A program made the position numbers and the translations under genes. A stretch of 64,000 nt of DNA from Idiomarina fontislapidosi (GTDB taxonomy: Bacteria > Pseudomonadota > Gammaproteobacteria > Enterobacterales > Alteromonadaceae): the NCBI RefSeq assembly GCF_003226255.1, contig NZ_QJST01000004.1:62001-126000 (forward strand), written 5' to 3'. Below the pieces are notes generated by a model. That model searched no databases, was not told where the DNA came from, and saw only the letters and a program-made list of their open reading frames with translations. Shown here one piece after another: positions 37,622-47,477 of this stretch. Numbering within the stretch: the first letter of the stretch is position 1; each line of letters starts with the position of its first letter.

Positions 37622-37702
37622 TGGTTGTCACCTGTTATTTAGTTTTTGTCGACTCATATGTACAAGTTCGAACAAATTAGCGCAAAGTTAGGCGACAAGT
37701 AA

Positions 37703-37744
37703 AGAAAAACGGCAACATTCGCGATGAATGTTGCCGTTTTGCTG
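37703..37744 (-). terminator. rho-independent terminator of the pdh operon
   Basis: ACGGCAACATTC / GAATGTTGCCGT stem with a short loop and T-rich ends, 23 nt past the lpdA stop. Confidence 0.93.
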
Positions 37745-37766
37745 ATAATTTACCGTAAACGAAAAA

Positions 37767-39194
37767 TTACTTTTTCTTTTTCGCTTTCGGGTTAGGCATA
37801 TCAGTGATTGAACCTTCTTGAATTTCAGCAGCTAAGCCGACTGATTCATGCAAGGTTGGGTGAGCGTGAACGGTTAATGCGATATCTTCTGCATCACAAC
37901 CCATTTCGATTGCCAAGCAAACTTCACCTAGCAACTCACCTGCGTTAGAACCACACATTGCACCACCGATGATACGGTTGTTCTTATCAAAGATAAGCTT
38001 AGTCATACCCTGCTGTGCGTTCGATGCGATAGCACGGCCTGATGCAGACCATGGGAAGGTCACGGCGTCATACTCGATACCTTTTTCTTTCGCTTCTTTC
38101 TCGGTAACACCCGCCCAAGCAACTTCTGGATCGGTATACATGATAGAAGGAATGACTTTCGGTTCGAAGAAGTGTTTCTTGCCTGCGATCACTTCGGCCG
38201 CTACGTGCGATTCGTGAACCGCTTTGTGCGCCAACATCGGTTGACCAACGATGTCGCCGATCGCGAAAATGTTGTCAACGTTTGTACGCATTTGGCTATC
38301 AACTTCGATAAAGCCTTGCTCAGTTACCTTAACGCCTGCTTTATCAGCGTCGATCTTCTTGCCGTTTGGCGCACGGCCAACCGCAGTTAAGACCACGTCA
38401 TATTTAACTGGTTTCTCAGGTGCACCTTTGCCTTCAAAGGTCACGTAGATACCGTCTTTCTTCGCTTCAACTTTAGTCGCTTTAGTGCTTAGCATGACGT
38501 TTTCAAAACGTCCTTTAACTTGCTTGTTGAAGCTCTTCATGATGTCTGCATCAGCAGGCGGTACCAATTGGTCCGTCATTTCAACAACATCAACTTTAGA
38601 ACCTAGCGAGCTGTACACCTGACCCATTTCTAAGGCGATGATACCACCACCTAGAAGCAGCATTTTTTCAGGGATTTCTTTCAACTCAAGTGCATCAGTA
38701 GAGTCCCAAATACGCTCATCATCATGCGGGATGAATGGCAATTTGATTGGCTGTGAACCGGCTGCGATGATTGCGTTGTCAAACTCAATCTCGGTATTGC
38801 CGTCTTCACCTTCTACGTTCAAGGTGTTGCTGCTAGTGAATTTACCGTAACCGTTTACGACTTTCACTTTACGCATTTTAGACATTTGACCCAAACCGCC
38901 AGTCAATTGACCAACCACTTTCTCTTTGTGTTTGCGGATTTTGTCTAAATCGATCTTAGGCTCGCCAAACTCGACGCCTTCGTTCGCTAACACTTTTGCA
39001 TCTTCAATGTGTTTTGCTAAGTGCAACAACGCCTTTGAAGGGATACAGCCAACGTTCAAACATACACCACCTAAGGTGCTGTAACGTTCAACTAGAACCG
39101 TTTCTAAACCAAGGTCAGCTGCACGGAATGCCGCTGAATAGCCACCTGGGCCAGAACCTAACACTACTACCTGTGCTTTAATTTTGTCGCTCAT
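37767..39194 (-). CDS. lpdA: dihydrolipoyl dehydrogenase (E3)
   Basis: A 475-residue flavoprotein that reoxidises dihydrolipoyl groups of the pyruvate and 2-oxoglutarate dehydrogenases. It has the FAD motif VLGSGPGGYSAAFRAADLG, the redox-active disulfide GGVCLNVGCIPSKALL (Cys45/Cys50), the NAD motif GGGIIALEMGQVYSSLGSKV, and the C-terminal dimer His-Glu pair in HAHPTLHESVGLAAE. Last gene of the pdh cluster; a palindromic hairpin at the end of aceF may partly separate its expression. Confidence 0.98.
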   Translation of the reverse strand: MSDKIKAQVVVLGSGPGGYSAAFRAADLGLETVLVERYSTLGGVCLNVGCIPSKALLHLAKHIEDAKVLANEGVEFGEPKIDLDKIRKHKEKVVGQLTGGLGQMSKMRKVKVVNGYGKFTSSNTLNVEGEDGNTEIEFDNAIIAAGSQPIKLPFIPHDDERIWDSTDALELKEIPEKMLLLGGGIIALEMGQVYSSLGSKVDVVEMTDQLVPPADADIMKSFNKQVKGRFENVMLSTKATKVEAKKDGIYVTFEGKGAPEKPVKYDVVLTAVGRAPNGKKIDADKAGVKVTEQGFIEVDSQMRTNVDNIFAIGDIVGQPMLAHKAVHESHVAAEVIAGKKHFFEPKVIPSIMYTDPEVAWAGVTEKEAKEKGIEYDAVTFPWSASGRAIASNAQQGMTKLIFDKNNRIIGGAMCGSNAGELLGEVCLAIEMGCDAEDIALTVHAHPTLHESVGLAAEIQEGSITDMPNPKAKKKK

Positions 39195-39293
39195 GATAAC
39201 CCCTTGTTATTCACGGCAGGTTGAGCTACCCACCGAGGTCCGTCAACGCTAAATGTGCGGTTATTGTAACGCCATTTAGATCGTATTTCTCGG

Positions 39294-39320
39294 TAAAATT
39301 GGTGCTTAAAGCACCAATTT
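39294..39320 (-). terminator. hairpin overlapping the aceF stop codon
   Basis: AAATTGGTGCT (39296-39306) and AGCACCAATTT (39310-39320) are exact complements around TAA; the minus-strand 3' arm ends in a T-rich stretch. It embeds the end of aceF and could attenuate read-through into lpdA. Confidence 0.6.
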
Positions 39321-41054
39321 ACGAATATCACCCAATACTTGACTCACATACGCTGTGAAACGTGCTGCGTCTGCACCATCGATCACACGGTGATCGTATG
39401 ACAGGCACAATGGCAACATGAGTTTAGGTTCAAACTCACTACCGTTCCACTTCGGCTTCATCTCGTTACGCGATACGCCTAAGATAGCGACCTCTGGTGC
39501 GTTAACGATAGGTGTGAACGCTGTACCACCGATACCACCTAAGCTTGAGATTGAGAAACACCCACCTTGCATGTCAGCCGCTTTTAGCTTGCCGTCGCGT
39601 GCACGTGCACTGACGTCAACCAGCTCTTCTGAAAGCTCGTAGATACCTTTCTTATCGACATCACGAATCACTGGCACGACTAGACCGTTCGGCGTGTCCA
39701 CCGCGATACCAATGTGCACATATTTCTTCATGATCAACGCTTCACCCGACTCTGACAACGACGAGTTGAAGTTCGGGAATTCACGAAGGGCTTTGGCGCA
39801 GGCTTTCATGATGAACACCAATGGTGTGATCTTAAAGCCAAGGTCTTGCTTCTTCGCTACTTCGTTTTCTGACTTACGGAAACGCTCAAGCTCAGTAATG
39901 TCCGCTTCATCAAACTGCGTGACGTGTGGAATAGTGACCCAGTTGCGATGCAGGTTTGGACCTGACTTACGCTGGATGCGTGACAACTGAACTTCTTCCA
40001 CTTCACCAAACTTACTGAAGTCGACTTTAGGTCCGTCGATCACTTGCAGACCGCCGCCACCTTGCGAAGTTTGACCCGCTACCGCTTTCGGACGTGACAA
40101 TTCGTACTTAACGTACTCTTGCACATCTTCTTTTAAGATTCGGCTCTTAGGTCCAGTACCCTTAACCTGCGATAAATCCACACCAAATTCGCGTGCGACA
40201 CGGCGCACCGCTGGCGATGCATGGATGGGCGAACCATCTTTACGCTCGGTCGGATGATCAGGTACGGGTGGTTGACGCTCACTGGTCGGGGTAGAGTTCG
40301 ATTTAACCGACTCTTTGTTTTCGCTCTCGGCTTTCGAAGACGACTGCTCAGCCTTCTCGTCAGACTTCGACGCTGATTTTGATTCGTCTTTGCTTGCGCT
40401 TGAGCCGCCACCACTGCGTGTTACTTTTAGCTTCGCAATTTTAGAGCCTTGCGACACTTTATCACCGACTTTTACAAGCATCTCTTCGACTTCGCCATCC
40501 TCTGGGCATGGCACATCCATGGTTGCTTTGTCGGTTTCAAGGGTAATCAAACCATCTTCTTTTTCGACCGAATCGCCTTTATTGACGAGGATCTCGATAA
40601 TCTCGACATCTTCTTCATCACCAATATCAGGCACTTCGACGTCGATGATTTCAGACTCACCACCACTGCTTGCTGACGCCTGCTGCTCATCTTGCTGTTC
40701 TTCTTCAGCATCATCTGATGCGTCTGATGATTCTTTAGCCGATGATTCCTCTTCAGAGGTGTCATCTGATTGTGCATCGTCATTGTCGTCGGCATCATCA
40801 TCCGCGCTGTCATCGCCCGCAGCTTCGATAATAGCAAGTACGTCACCTTCTTTAATGGTGTCGCCTTCTTTAACTTTTAGTTCGACGATTTTCCCGCCTT
40901 CAGAGGCGGGAATATCCATTGAAGCTTTGTCACTCTCGACTGTGACAACACCATCTTCTTTATCGATGGTGTCGCCTGCGCTGACGAGGATCTCAATGAC
41001 TTCGACTTCTTCTCCGCCCACGTCGGGGACTTTGAGTTCAATCTTATCCGCCAT
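39306..41054 (-). CDS. aceF: pyruvate dehydrogenase E2, dihydrolipoyl acetyltransferase
   Basis: A 582-residue core protein of the complex. Two lipoyl domains are visible, each with a modification Lys (ESDKASMD near residue 43, ETDKATMD near residue 175), linked by long Ser/Asp/Glu-rich flexible segments. The E1/E3-binding domain follows (HASPAVRRVAREFGVDL, near residue 278), and then the acetyltransferase domain with the active site SYDHRVIDGADAARF. E. coli has three lipoyl domains; two is common elsewhere. It starts 11 nt after aceE. Confidence 0.97.
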   Translation of the reverse strand: MADKIELKVPDVGGEEVEVIEILVSAGDTIDKEDGVVTVESDKASMDIPASEGGKIVELKVKEGDTIKEGDVLAIIEAAGDDSADDDADDNDDAQSDDTSEEESSAKESSDASDDAEEEQQDEQQASASSGGESEIIDVEVPDIGDEEDVEIIEILVNKGDSVEKEDGLITLETDKATMDVPCPEDGEVEEMLVKVGDKVSQGSKIAKLKVTRSGGGSSASKDESKSASKSDEKAEQSSSKAESENKESVKSNSTPTSERQPPVPDHPTERKDGSPIHASPAVRRVAREFGVDLSQVKGTGPKSRILKEDVQEYVKYELSRPKAVAGQTSQGGGGLQVIDGPKVDFSKFGEVEEVQLSRIQRKSGPNLHRNWVTIPHVTQFDEADITELERFRKSENEVAKKQDLGFKITPLVFIMKACAKALREFPNFNSSLSESGEALIMKKYVHIGIAVDTPNGLVVPVIRDVDKKGIYELSEELVDVSARARDGKLKAADMQGGCFSISSLGGIGGTAFTPIVNAPEVAILGVSRNEMKPKWNGSEFEPKLMLPLCLSYDHRVIDGADAARFTAYVSQVLGDIRKLVL

Positions 41055-41065
41055 ATCAATACTCC

Positions 41066-43738
41066 TTATGCGTTACGTGGGTTAAGTTTGTCGACATCAA
41101 TACCATAGTCTTTGATCGCTTTGCTCAGTACTTTCGCGTCGATATCGCCGGCGTCGACAAGCTCTTTAAGTGCTGCAACCACAACGTGTTGTGCATCAAC
41201 TTCAAAGTGCTTGCGCAGATTTGCGCGGCTATCTGAACGACCAAATCCGTCGGTACCCAATACACGGTAAGAAGTCGGTACCCACTGACGTACTTGGTCA
41301 GCGTATAACTTCATGTAATCAGTCGCTGCTACCGCAGGACCTTTCGCATCTTTCATTGCTTGTGTGATAAAGGCTTCTTTTGGATCTTTATCGGCATTAA
41401 GCATGTTGTAACGTTCGACATCTAAACCATCACGCGCCAGCTCGTTGAACGAGGTTACGCTGTACACAGTTGAGTTGATATCAAAATCCTCAGCCAGGAT
41501 ATCTGCTGCCTTGCGCACTTGCTCTAAGATAGTACCACTACCTAATAGCTGTACATCGGCTTTGGATTTCTTCTTAGACTTCACTTCGTCTAATTTATAG
41601 ATACCACGCAAGATGCCTTCTTCAGCGCCTTCAGGCATTTCTGGCTGATGATAGTTTTCGTTCATTACGGTGAGGTAATAGAACACGTTCTCTTGATCTT
41701 CATACATGCGCTTCAAGCCATCATGCACGATGACCGCAATCTCATAACCGTATGTTGGATCATAAGTAATACAGTTAGGCACAGTACCGAACAAGATGTG
41801 GCTGTGTCCGTCTTGGTGCTGGAGACCTTCGCCGTTCAGTGTCGTACGACCGGCTGTACCACCAATCAAGAAGCCACGAGTCTGGCTGTCGCCTGCGGCC
41901 CACACTAAATCACCCACACGTTGGAAACCGAACATCGAGTAATAGATGTAGAACGGAATCATCGGTTCGTTGTTCAGTGAATAGCTGGTTCCGGCAGCCA
42001 CCCACGACGCCATGGCGCCTAATTCATTAATACCCTCTTGGATAACCTGACCTTTTTTATCTTCACGATAGTAGGCCACTTGATCGGCATCTTGCGGGGT
42101 ATATTTTTGACCGTGGTGCGCGTAGATACCCACTTGACGGAACAAGCCTTCCATACCGAAAGTACGCGCTTCGTCTGGAATAATCGGTACAATACGCTTA
42201 CCGATTTTCTTGTCTTTCAACAACGCCGTCAGTACACGCACAAACGCCATGGTCGACGAAATTTCACGGTCGCCAGAGCCTTTCAATACCGCGTCAAACG
42301 CTTTCAATGACGGCAGCTCTAGCTCAACATCGCTCTCTGCACGGCGGGTTGGCATGTAGCCACCCAAGGCTTCACGACGCTCGTTCAAGTACTTCAGCTC
42401 TTCGCTGTCATCCTCAAACTTGTAGTAAGGCAGATCTTGTAACTCTTCGTCTTTAAACGGGATATTAAAGCGGTCACGCAAATGCTTAATCGCATCCATA
42501 TCCATTTTCTTAACTTGGTGCGCGATGTTTTTACCTTCGCCCGCTGCACCCATGCCGTAACCTTTAACGGTTTTCGCTAAGATAACCTGTGGACGACCTT
42601 TGGTGTTCACTGCCTTGTGGTACGCCGAGTAAACTTTTACAGGATCGTGACCACCGCGGTTCAAACGCCAGATATCTTCGTCTGATAAGTTGGCGACCAT
42701 CTCTTCGGTTTCTGGGTATTTACCAAAGAAGTGCTCACGCGTATATGCGCCACCCTTGGCTTTGAAGTTCTGATAGTCACCGTCAACGGTTTCTTCCATC
42801 AGTTCGCGCAACTTACCTTCGGTGTCACGGTATAGCAATGGATCCCAGTAGCGACCCCAGATCACCTTGATAACTTCCCAGCCTGCGCCACGGAATGTGC
42901 CTTCCAACTCTTGGATGATCTTACCGTTACCACGAACCGGACCATCTAAGCGTTGTAGGTTACAGTTGATAACAAAAGTAAGGTTATCAAGGCCTTCACG
43001 CGAAGCCAGGCTAATCGCACCCAAGCTTTCTGGCTCGTCGGTCTCGCCGTCGCCCATAAAGCAGTAAACACGTTGGTTCGAGCAATCTTTAATGCCGCGG
43101 TCGGTCAAGTATTTTAAGAAGCGTGCCAGGTAGATCGCTTGGATTGGACCTAAGCCCATTGATACGGTCGGGAACTGCCAGAAATCAGGCATCAAGTTCG
43201 GGTGAGGATATGACGGTAAACCTTTACCATCGACTTCTTGACGGAAGTTATCCAATTGTTCTTGCGTCAAACGACCTTCGATAAACGCACGGCCGTAGAT
43301 ACCAGGTGATGCGTGACCCTGAATAAACAGGAAGTCGCCGCCGTCACCGTCGCTTGGTGCGCGGAAGAAGTGGTTAAAGCCGACATCATAAAGCATCGCT
43401 GACGACGCGAAGCTGGCAATGTGCCCACCGAGCTCTTCGCCTTTTTGCGAGGCACGTAATACCATCATCGCCGCGTTCCAACGAATCGCTGAACGAATGC
43501 GCGCTTCCATGGTTTGGTTGCCCGGCATGGTCGGTTCCTGACTTGCCGGAATAGTATTTAAGTAGGAAGTAGTTGGACGATAAGGCAAATACGCACCGTT
43601 ACGACGCGCTTTATCAATCAGTTGCTCCAACAAGAAGTGTGCGCGATCCGGACCTTCGGCGTCCAGAACGCCTTCGAGCGCATCAAGCCACTCCTGCGTT
43701 TCTTGCTGGTCAACATCTTGTTTGTTTTCTTCACTCAT
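41066..43738 (-). CDS. aceE: pyruvate dehydrogenase E1 (homodimeric)
   Basis: An 890-residue thiamine-diphosphate enzyme that decarboxylates pyruvate and passes the acetyl group to AceF. Landmarks: DVGFNHFFRAPSDGDGGDF, QGHASPGIYGRAF, the ThDP motif FMGDGETDEPESLGA continuing to the N-x-x-L-Q-R-L-D segment (INCNLQRLDGPV), and EGLQHQDGHSH. The start at 43738 has AAAGGA before it; five upstream in-frame codons are rejected. It follows pdhR after 27 nt. Confidence 0.98.
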   Translation of the reverse strand: MSEENKQDVDQQETQEWLDALEGVLDAEGPDRAHFLLEQLIDKARRNGAYLPYRPTTSYLNTIPASQEPTMPGNQTMEARIRSAIRWNAAMMVLRASQKGEELGGHIASFASSAMLYDVGFNHFFRAPSDGDGGDFLFIQGHASPGIYGRAFIEGRLTQEQLDNFRQEVDGKGLPSYPHPNLMPDFWQFPTVSMGLGPIQAIYLARFLKYLTDRGIKDCSNQRVYCFMGDGETDEPESLGAISLASREGLDNLTFVINCNLQRLDGPVRGNGKIIQELEGTFRGAGWEVIKVIWGRYWDPLLYRDTEGKLRELMEETVDGDYQNFKAKGGAYTREHFFGKYPETEEMVANLSDEDIWRLNRGGHDPVKVYSAYHKAVNTKGRPQVILAKTVKGYGMGAAGEGKNIAHQVKKMDMDAIKHLRDRFNIPFKDEELQDLPYYKFEDDSEELKYLNERREALGGYMPTRRAESDVELELPSLKAFDAVLKGSGDREISSTMAFVRVLTALLKDKKIGKRIVPIIPDEARTFGMEGLFRQVGIYAHHGQKYTPQDADQVAYYREDKKGQVIQEGINELGAMASWVAAGTSYSLNNEPMIPFYIYYSMFGFQRVGDLVWAAGDSQTRGFLIGGTAGRTTLNGEGLQHQDGHSHILFGTVPNCITYDPTYGYEIAVIVHDGLKRMYEDQENVFYYLTVMNENYHQPEMPEGAEEGILRGIYKLDEVKSKKKSKADVQLLGSGTILEQVRKAADILAEDFDINSTVYSVTSFNELARDGLDVERYNMLNADKDPKEAFITQAMKDAKGPAVAATDYMKLYADQVRQWVPTSYRVLGTDGFGRSDSRANLRKHFEVDAQHVVVAALKELVDAGDIDAKVLSKAIKDYGIDVDKLNPRNA

Positions 43739-43765
43739 AGCTATTCCTTTCATTCAATGTTTCAA

Positions 43766-44512
43766 TCAGGAACGACGAAGCGAGCGCCGAATGCGAGATT
43801 GTTCTTTTGTCATCTCCATCAATGCCTGTTCAATATAGGACAAATGTTGATGACACGCATCTCGCGCCTGCTCCGGTTGACCGTTGATAATTGCCTTGGC
43901 AATTTGTAAACGGTGTTGGTTTAACTGCTCCACTACCGAGGGATTGTTAGCCAACACCTCTAAGTTTTGCTTGATATTTTCGGCAAGGAGCTCACGCATT
44001 CCTTGCACCACATGCAAAAGCACCACGTTGTGTGATGCTTCGGCAATGCGCAAATAAAAATTAACGAGCGACTGTACTTGCTCATCAATCGCACGTGTTT
44101 GTGAATCCATTATGCTATTGATACTGGATTCGATACGATCTAGATCGGCATTTGTACCTCGTAACGCAGCATAAAACGACGAAATGCCCTCCAGCGCGTG
44201 ACGAAATTCAAGTAAGTCAAATTGTGACTCGGGGTGCTTGGCGAGCAATTCAAACAACGGCGTTGTGACCGACTCACTGACGCTGTCGGTGACGAACGTA
44301 CCGCCTCCGTGCCGACGTTCAAGCAATCCCTTAGCCTCTAACTTTTGAATTGCTTCGCGCAGCGATTGACGCGATACACTGAACTGTTGCGCTAACTCAC
44401 GCTCGGCAGGTAACTTCTGACCCGCTTCAAAACGACCATCGACGATCATCGCTTCAATTTGGGAAACGATCTGATCGGATATTTTTGCCACTTTTATGCG
44501 TTCAAAAGCCAA
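43766..44512 (-). CDS. pdhR: pyruvate-sensing GntR/FadR-family repressor PdhR
   Basis: A 248-residue repressor. The N-terminal wHTH reads KLPAERELAQQFSVSRQSLREAIQKLEAKGLLERRHGGGTFV, very close to E. coli PdhR in general form, followed by an FCD ligand-binding domain with LLEFRHALEG. The start codon is TTG at 44512, supported by GAAGG 4-5 nt upstream and by family alignment (MA-x-x-x-I). Two PdhR-box palindromes flank its promoter, so autoregulation and control of aceEF by pyruvate are expected. Confidence 0.93.
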   Translation of the reverse strand: MAFERIKVAKISDQIVSQIEAMIVDGRFEAGQKLPAERELAQQFSVSRQSLREAIQKLEAKGLLERRHGGGTFVTDSVSESVTTPLFELLAKHPESQFDLLEFRHALEGISSFYAALRGTNADLDRIESSINSIMDSQTRAIDEQVQSLVNFYLRIAEASHNVVLLHVVQGMRELLAENIKQNLEVLANNPSVVEQLNQHRLQIAKAIINGQPEQARDACHQHLSYIEQALMEMTKEQSRIRRSLRRS

Positions 44513-44531
44513 TGCGCCTTCACCCTCGGTA

Positions 44532-44548
44532 AATTGGTCTGACCAAAG
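44532..44548. promoter_or_regulatory. PdhR box 1 (promoter-downstream)
   Basis: AATTGGTCTGACCAAAG contains the perfect dyad TTGGT-CTG-ACCAA and matches the known PdhR consensus AATTGGT-N3-ACCAATT. It lies between the -10 box and the pdhR start. Confidence 0.85.
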
Positions 44549-44557
44549 TTGCCCGAT

Positions 44558-44586
44558 ATTCTAAATCATTCAGCAGTAAACCCCAA
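44558..44586 (-). promoter_or_regulatory. putative sigma70 promoter of pdhR-aceEF
   Basis: Minus-strand TTGGGG (44581-44586), 17-nt spacer, TAGAAT (44558-44563). It is placed between the two PdhR boxes. Confidence 0.55.
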
Positions 44587-44597
44587 ATTAATTTAGC

Positions 44598-44608
44598 TGG
44601 TCAGACCA
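44598..44608. promoter_or_regulatory. PdhR box 2 (promoter-upstream)
   Basis: TGGT-CAG-ACCA dyad, 49 nt from box 1 and upstream of the -35 box. The flanks are less like the consensus than those of box 1. Confidence 0.6.
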
Positions 44609-44627
44609 TCATTTGCTGGCATTATTA

Positions 44628-45464
44628 CTACACGATAGTGCCTGTCAGCGTTAACACCGCTATGACCACAAACCAAAATAAATGTTGTCGTTTCATCAAG
44701 TTAAGTTGATGCGTTACGGCATCTGAACGATCATCCGGATGGTGCGGCTGCCCTTCCGCTTTTATGACCACGCGGTGAAGCAGTTCAGGATTATCGTCCT
44801 GCGTATTGGTTGCCATCGCTATCACCGCCGGCAACGCATGGTTAAAGTGACCTACCAGCGCGGCACCCAGTGCAGCAAAACGCGCCGGTATAAAATTAAG
44901 TGCCCATAACACTCGTTCGACCTGCGCTCGCCCTTGCTCTGCAACAGGATGAACGTCCGGATTGCGATACACACTGCGCAAACAGCCGTACGCGAGCACC
45001 CCTGCAACACCAAATGTGACAAAGAAAAATATCGGTGCCAAAAAGTGTACAAAATTAAGCCATACCACCGCACGCTCAACTGGGGTATCGTCTGGCAGAT
45101 GTGCATACCCTCTGAGCTGCTGCGCCGCTTGTTGATATCCTTGCTCATCGGCTCGCATAGCAGCGCGTAATAACTGTTTGTACGCGATGCGCTCAGGTCC
45201 TGCGTTCATGACTAACAGCAACACAATAATGCCACCGATAAATTGCACTAAACCGCTATCAAGCCAACTAAACAGCAACCATGCGATTACAGCGGGCAGC
45301 AACACTTGCAGTATCAACTGCCAAGGTGCCGGTGAATTAAAGTAACTAAATTTAGCTTGGCTCCAGTTCATCCAGCGTTGCATGTAAAAGTCGATAGACC
45401 ATACCGCCGGTAGCGGATAAAGGCGCTCGATACTAAGTGCAACGAGCAAAGCAATGAGTGTCAT
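44628..45464 (-). CDS. ampE: AmpE-like inner-membrane protein
   Basis: A 278-residue membrane protein with an N-terminal helix MTLIALLVALSIERLYPLP, further helices near residues 48-85 and 140-160, and a C-terminal helix (LFWFVVIAVLTLTGTIV). It contains WLNFVHFLAPIFFFVTFGVAGVLAYG, the conserved AmpE segment. Its start overlaps the ampD stop (ATGA), the standard ampDE arrangement. AmpE is linked to peptidoglycan recycling and beta-lactamase induction signalling, but its activity is unknown. No ampC or ampR is visible in the window. Confidence 0.9.
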   Translation of the reverse strand: MTLIALLVALSIERLYPLPAVWSIDFYMQRWMNWSQAKFSYFNSPAPWQLILQVLLPAVIAWLLFSWLDSGLVQFIGGIIVLLLVMNAGPERIAYKQLLRAAMRADEQGYQQAAQQLRGYAHLPDDTPVERAVVWLNFVHFLAPIFFFVTFGVAGVLAYGCLRSVYRNPDVHPVAEQGRAQVERVLWALNFIPARFAALGAALVGHFNHALPAVIAMATNTQDDNPELLHRVVIKAEGQPHHPDDRSDAVTHQLNLMKRQHLFWFVVIAVLTLTGTIV

Positions 45465-46027
45465 AGTGAGTCCTTGCGCGACAATGCGTTAAAAAAGTAC
45501 GGCCAGTCAAAACAACGACCAGGATCCGATTTACGACCTGGGGCAATATGTTGATGACCTGTAATTCTGTCTACCGTGAGCTTAGGGTAATAGTCTAATA
45601 TTGTGCGCGTAACATCAACCAAGCTCTGATATTGACGCTCACTGTACGGAGAATGGTCCGTGCCTTCTAGCTCAATACCAATACTAAAGTCATTACACCG
45701 TTCACGCCCTTCATAACAAGAGACGCCCGCATGCCACGCGCGTTTATCAAACGGCACGTATTGTTCGACGGAGCCATCACGTCGAATCAGCAAGTGGCTT
45801 GATACCCGTAAACCTGTCAACGGCGTAAATTCATCGCCATCCTGATCACTCAAGCCTTGGGTGAATAACTTATTAACGTAGGGTGTCCCATAACAGCCTT
45901 CGGGCAGGCTTATACAATGAATCACGAGCAAAGAGATATCGAGCGCATCAGGTCGTTCGTCAAAGTGCGGCGAGGCACAGTGTTTTACGCCATCAATGCA
46001 GTGATTTTTTATCGTGTGTCTTTTCAC
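45461..46027 (-). CDS. ampD: 1,6-anhydro-N-acetylmuramyl-L-alanine amidase
   Basis: A cytosolic zinc amidase that trims recycled muropeptides. Zinc ligands and motifs are visible: LLVIHCISLPEG (first His), VSSHLLIRRDGSVEQYVPFDKRAWHAG, RCNDFSIGIELEG (Glu), ITGHQHIAPGRKSDPGRCFDWP (His and Asp). The frame is open back to 46141, overlapping nadC, so the start must be internal. I favour GTG at 46027, giving 188 residues and leaving 67 bp for the divergent nadC promoter; ATG at 46069 is the main alternative. Confidence 0.9.
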   Translation of the reverse strand: MKRHTIKNHCIDGVKHCASPHFDERPDALDISLLVIHCISLPEGCYGTPYVNKLFTQGLSDQDGDEFTPLTGLRVSSHLLIRRDGSVEQYVPFDKRAWHAGVSCYEGRERCNDFSIGIELEGTDHSPYSERQYQSLVDVTRTILDYYPKLTVDRITGHQHIAPGRKSDPGRCFDWPYFFNALSRKDSL

Positions 46028-46046
46028 AGGCTCAGCAAAACGGTAA

Positions 46047-46970
<924 letters not shown>

Positions 46971-47027
46971 TCAGTTTGCCAAACGGCGCGGACGAAACCA
47001 TATTTCTGGCTTTACCTAAAAGCCATT

Positions 47028-47477
47028 ATGAAAAAATACTCGTCCGCGTTCAGTCTTATCGAATTAATGGTGGTGGTTGCCATCATTGCCATTTTATCAT
47101 CCCTTGCCGTCCCCGCTTACCAGCGTTATGTCCAGCAAGCCCGGGTCACCGAGGCACTTAATCACACGCAAAGCTTACAACTTGCCATGGCGTTATGCTG
47201 GCAAACAGAAAACGACATGCGTCGCTGTTCGCAGCCGGGACAACGCGGTATCCCAACGATACCCGACCCGCTACCGACCGCGCTCGAGTCCCTTGAAGTC
47301 AGCACAACAGGTGTGATTCAGCTGACTTTGGCAGAAGTCATCGTTGATCAAGTGCCTTTACAACTCAGTTTATCGCCTGATAGCACTGGCTTAGTCTTTC
47401 GTTGGCGGCTGGGGTGTTCCGATTTCGCATCAGGAGAACCGCTAGCCTCTCGCTGTGTGGAGGCGCTTGCACAATGA
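47028..47477 (+). CDS. pilA: type IV pilin (PilA-like) with Ala at the cleavage site
   Basis: A 149-residue prepilin. The short leader MKKYSSA is followed by FSLIELMVVVAIIAILSSLAVPAYQ, with Glu at +5. The residue before the cleavage point is Ala instead of the nearly universal Gly. Cysteines in the mature part (CWQTENDMRRC and GCSDF...SRC) could form two disulfides, the last pair bracketing the C-terminal loop. It starts a pilABCD run with ATGA coupling to pilB. A GGCTTT/AAAGCC hairpin stands just before the ATG and no strong ribosome site is seen. It may be a major or minor pilin. Confidence 0.88.
   Translation: MKKYSSAFSLIELMVVVAIIAILSSLAVPAYQRYVQQARVTEALNHTQSLQLAMALCWQTENDMRRCSQPGQRGIPTIPDPLPTALESLEVSTTGVIQLTLAEVIVDQVPLQLSLSPDSTGLVFRWRLGCSDFASGEPLASRCVEALAQ

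Noticed and set aside
40315-41085. Long plus-strand open frame antisense to aceF
   Set aside because: Its Ser-rich product mirrors the Asp/Glu/Ala-rich linkers of AceF read on the other strand; there is no ribosome site or family match.
46976-47015. GCCAAAC followed by GGACGAAACC upstream of pilA, recalling the GEMM core
   Set aside because: It lacks the GNRA-capped helix, the GATAGCCGGGTT element and enough length before the pilA start; best taken as chance similarity.
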